Source: Pedobacter sp.
GTDB taxonomy: Bacteria > Bacteroidota > Bacteroidia > Sphingobacteriales > Sphingobacteriaceae
DNA length: 7,467 nt
Direction: 5' to 3'
NCBI GenBank assembly: GCA_030149995.1
Contig: JASLGV010000233.1
Coordinates: 1 to 7,467 of the forward strand
Notes under the pieces: generated by a model
Database searches by the model: none
The model's input: only the letters and a program-made list of their open reading frames with translations
What the model was told of the DNA's origin: nothing
Translations under genes and position numbers: made by a program
In this document: in pieces, positions 6,326 through 7,467 of the stretch
Position numbering within the stretch: the stretch's first letter is position 1
Layout of the letters: every line of letters starts with the position of its first letter

Positions 6326-7111
6326 ATGCACCCGAACATTGTAAAAATACAAGCTGGCATTGAGCCACTCAGACAACAGATTATCAACCATCAGGTATAT
6401 ACCGAAATAAGCAACCTGGAAGACCTGCGCATCTTTATGGAGCATCATATCTTTGCCGTGTGGGATTTTATGTCGCTTTTAAAAGCCTTGCAGATTGATT
6501 TAACCTGCACCACCCTACCCTGGGTACCCGTTGGCGATGCCGTAACCCGCCAGCTGATTAATGAAATTGTAGCAGGCGAAGAATCAGACGTAGATGCAAA
6601 CGGGCAAATAAAAAGTCATTTTGAACTGTATTTAGAAGCCATGGAGCAATGCGGAGCCGATACAACACCCATTAACCATTTATTATCAGCCTTGCAAAAA
6701 GGAGAACCACTGGATCAGGCCCTGCAAAACTGTGGCGCCACACCAGCGGCTATAAATTTTGTAAACAGCACCTTTGAAACCATTGGCGCCGGCAAAACGC
6801 ATTTAACGGCTGCCAGTTTTACTTTTGGCCGTGAGGACCTTATTCCAGGTATGTTTTTTTCAATGGTGAACGATCTGAACGATCACCAGCCGGATAAAAT
6901 TTCTATTTTTAAATATTACCTGGAAAGACACATCGAAGTGGATGGCGATCACCATAGTCACCTGGCACTTCAAATGACCGAAAAGTTATGTGGCGAAAAC
7001 CTGCAGGCCTGGGAAGAAGCAACCGAAACCACAAAAAAGGCACTTCAAAGCCGCATCGATCTTTGGGATGCAGCGCTCCGCGAAATTCAAAAACAAAAGT
7101 CATTTGCTTAA
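6326..7111 (+). CDS. DUF3050 protein, putative haem-oxygenase-like iron oxidase
   Basis: A 261-residue, helical, soluble protein without a signal peptide. Its conserved blocks are those I recall for DUF3050: FMEHHIFAVWDFMSLLKALQ (37-56), LPWVPVG (64-70), NEIVAGEESD (79-88), SHFELYLEAM (97-106), FTFGREDLIPGMF (165-177), YYLERHIEVDGDHH (197-210) and RIDLWDAAL (243-251). The spaced acidic and histidine residues (E39, H40/H41, E80, E85/E86, H98, E100, E170, E200, H202, D206, H209/H210) suit a buried metal site. The family has been grouped with haem-oxygenase-like folds, many of which bind two irons, but exact ligands cannot be set by eye. The ATG at 6326 fits the family start. No good promoter is seen in the 209-bp gap, so co-transcription with the upstream 2OG oxygenase is plausible. 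A strong terminator follows. Function unknown. Confidence 0.8.
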   Translation: MHPNIVKIQAGIEPLRQQIINHQVYTEISNLEDLRIFMEHHIFAVWDFMSLLKALQIDLTCTTLPWVPVGDAVTRQLINEIVAGEESDVDANGQIKSHFELYLEAMEQCGADTTPINHLLSALQKGEPLDQALQNCGATPAAINFVNSTFETIGAGKTHLTAASFTFGREDLIPGMFFSMVNDLNDHQPDKISIFKYYLERHIEVDGDHHSHLALQMTEKLCGENLQAWEEATETTKKALQSRIDLWDAALREIQKQKSFA

Positions 7112-7116
7112 TACCC

Positions 7117-7144
7117 AACGGCCTTTCGGTAAAAGGCCGTTTTT
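7117..7144 (+). terminator. strong intrinsic terminator after DUF3050
   Basis: AACGGCCTTT (7117-7126) pairs with AAAGGCCGTT (7132-7141) over a CGGTA loop. The GC-rich core is followed by TTTTATTTTG. It begins 6 nt past the stop codon and separates DUF3050 from the second cupin gene. Confidence 0.9.
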
Positions 7145-7184
7145 ATTTTGCTTAAAATTAAACTACAATTCACATTCTGTATCC

Positions 7185-7192
7185 TACATTTA
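7185..7192 (+). promoter_or_regulatory. possible -7 element of the second cupin gene
   Basis: TACATTTA is one mismatch from TAnnTTTG and lies after the DUF3050 terminator, 53 nt before the ATG at 7246. There is no TTG at -33. A rival near-match, CACATTTG, lies at 7207-7214. A separate promoter is required somewhere here because of the terminator, but which site is used is uncertain. Confidence 0.28.
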
Positions 7193-7209
7193 TAAAATAA
7201 AATGCACAC

Positions 7210-7230
7210 ATTTGCTGTTCGGCAGCAAAT
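7210..7230 (+). other. leader hairpin before the second cupin gene
   Basis: ATTTGCTG (7210-7217) pairs perfectly with CAGCAAAT (7223-7230) over a TTCGG loop, ending 15 nt before the ATG. The arms match the core of the hairpin at 4451-4478 before the fasciclin gene. There is no U-tract after it. Confidence 0.55.
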
Positions 7231-7245
7231 AACCGACCTAAAAAC

Positions 7246-7467
7246 ATGAGTTTCATTTTAAAACCTGTAGATACGGTAGAAAGTATCACACCAGAAGATT
7301 TCAAAAAAAACTATCTGGATACCAAACGTCCCTTGGTCATTAAGGGCTTAACGAAAGACTGGCCCGCCAGAGAAAAATGGACAACAGCGTATTTAAAAGA
7401 AATTGCCGGAGAGCTTGAAGTGCCGCTTTACGATAATTCAAAAGCCGATCCAAGCAAACCCATTAAT
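7246..7467 (+). CDS. second cupin_8/JmjC-type oxygenase paralogue, N-terminal fragment
   Basis: The first 74 codons of a gene that runs off the right edge. The product aligns without gaps to the N-terminus of the oxygenase at 5232, with about 44 of 74 residues identical (59%), including NYL.T..PLVIK, VPLYD and SKADPSKPIN. It is therefore a paralogue, presumably also an Fe(II)/2OG oxygenase, but the metal-binding HxD...H and 2OG-binding Lys lie beyond the window and cannot be checked. The start ATG at 7246 follows an A-rich leader (CCTAAAAAC), and its position agrees with the first copy. DUF3050 and its terminator lie between the two copies. A 15-codon ORF upstream ends with a TGA overlapping this ATG. 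Confidence 0.85.
   Translation, partial: MSFILKPVDTVESITPEDFKKNYLDTKRPLVIKGLTKDWPAREKWTTAYLKEIAGELEVPLYDNSKADPSKPIN

Noticed and set aside
6990..7232. 80-codon plus-strand ORF overlapping the DUF3050 end
   Set aside because: It is out of frame with DUF3050, passes through a strong terminator and has a low-complexity basic translation.

Overview
The window looks like a chromosomal segment from a member of the Bacteroidota, most likely the Sphingobacteriaceae (Pedobacter- or Mucilaginibacter-like). This is inferred from four things: a GldK-type lipoprotein of the type IX secretion and gliding machinery, a DUF4271 membrane protein, several start regions without a purine-rich ribosome binding site, and repeated matches to the Bacteroidota -7 promoter consensus TAnnTTTG. 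I see no mobile elements, rRNA, tRNA, CRISPR array or clearly broken genes.

Left part, minus strand (1-2123): read in the direction of transcription, the order is a DUF4271 membrane protein, hemD (uroporphyrinogen-III synthase, 14 bp downstream), and then, after a 222-bp gap holding a long hairpin, the first 44 codons of a gldK/porK-like lipoprotein that runs off the window. DUF4271 and hemD look like one operon, driven by a good promoter at 2145-2176. A 250-bp divergent spacer with four copies of AGAATAA/TTATTCT separates it from the plus-strand genes.

Middle part, plus strand (2374-5047): hemW (radical-SAM haem chaperone; apparently leaderless), a classical short-chain dehydrogenase, and a secreted single-domain fasciclin (FAS1) protein that ends in a strong terminator. 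These look like separate transcription units.

Right part, plus strand (5232-7467): a JmjC/cupin_8-type Fe(II)/2-oxoglutarate oxygenase, a DUF3050 protein (a family I associate with the haem-oxygenase-like, possibly di-iron, fold), a strong terminator, and the start of a second cupin_8 protein. The second is about 59% identical to the first over the 74 residues visible. Two paralogous iron/2OG oxygenases flanking a putative iron oxidase is the most interesting arrangement here. I cannot assign a substrate. Two very short ORFs lie in its gaps: 27 codons at 6171-6254, and 15 codons at 7202-7249 whose stop overlaps the start of the second cupin gene. The leaders of the fasciclin gene and of the second cupin gene share a TTTGCTG...CAGCAAA hairpin just before the start codon.

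All calls are from reading sequence and remembered family motifs; no database search was possible.
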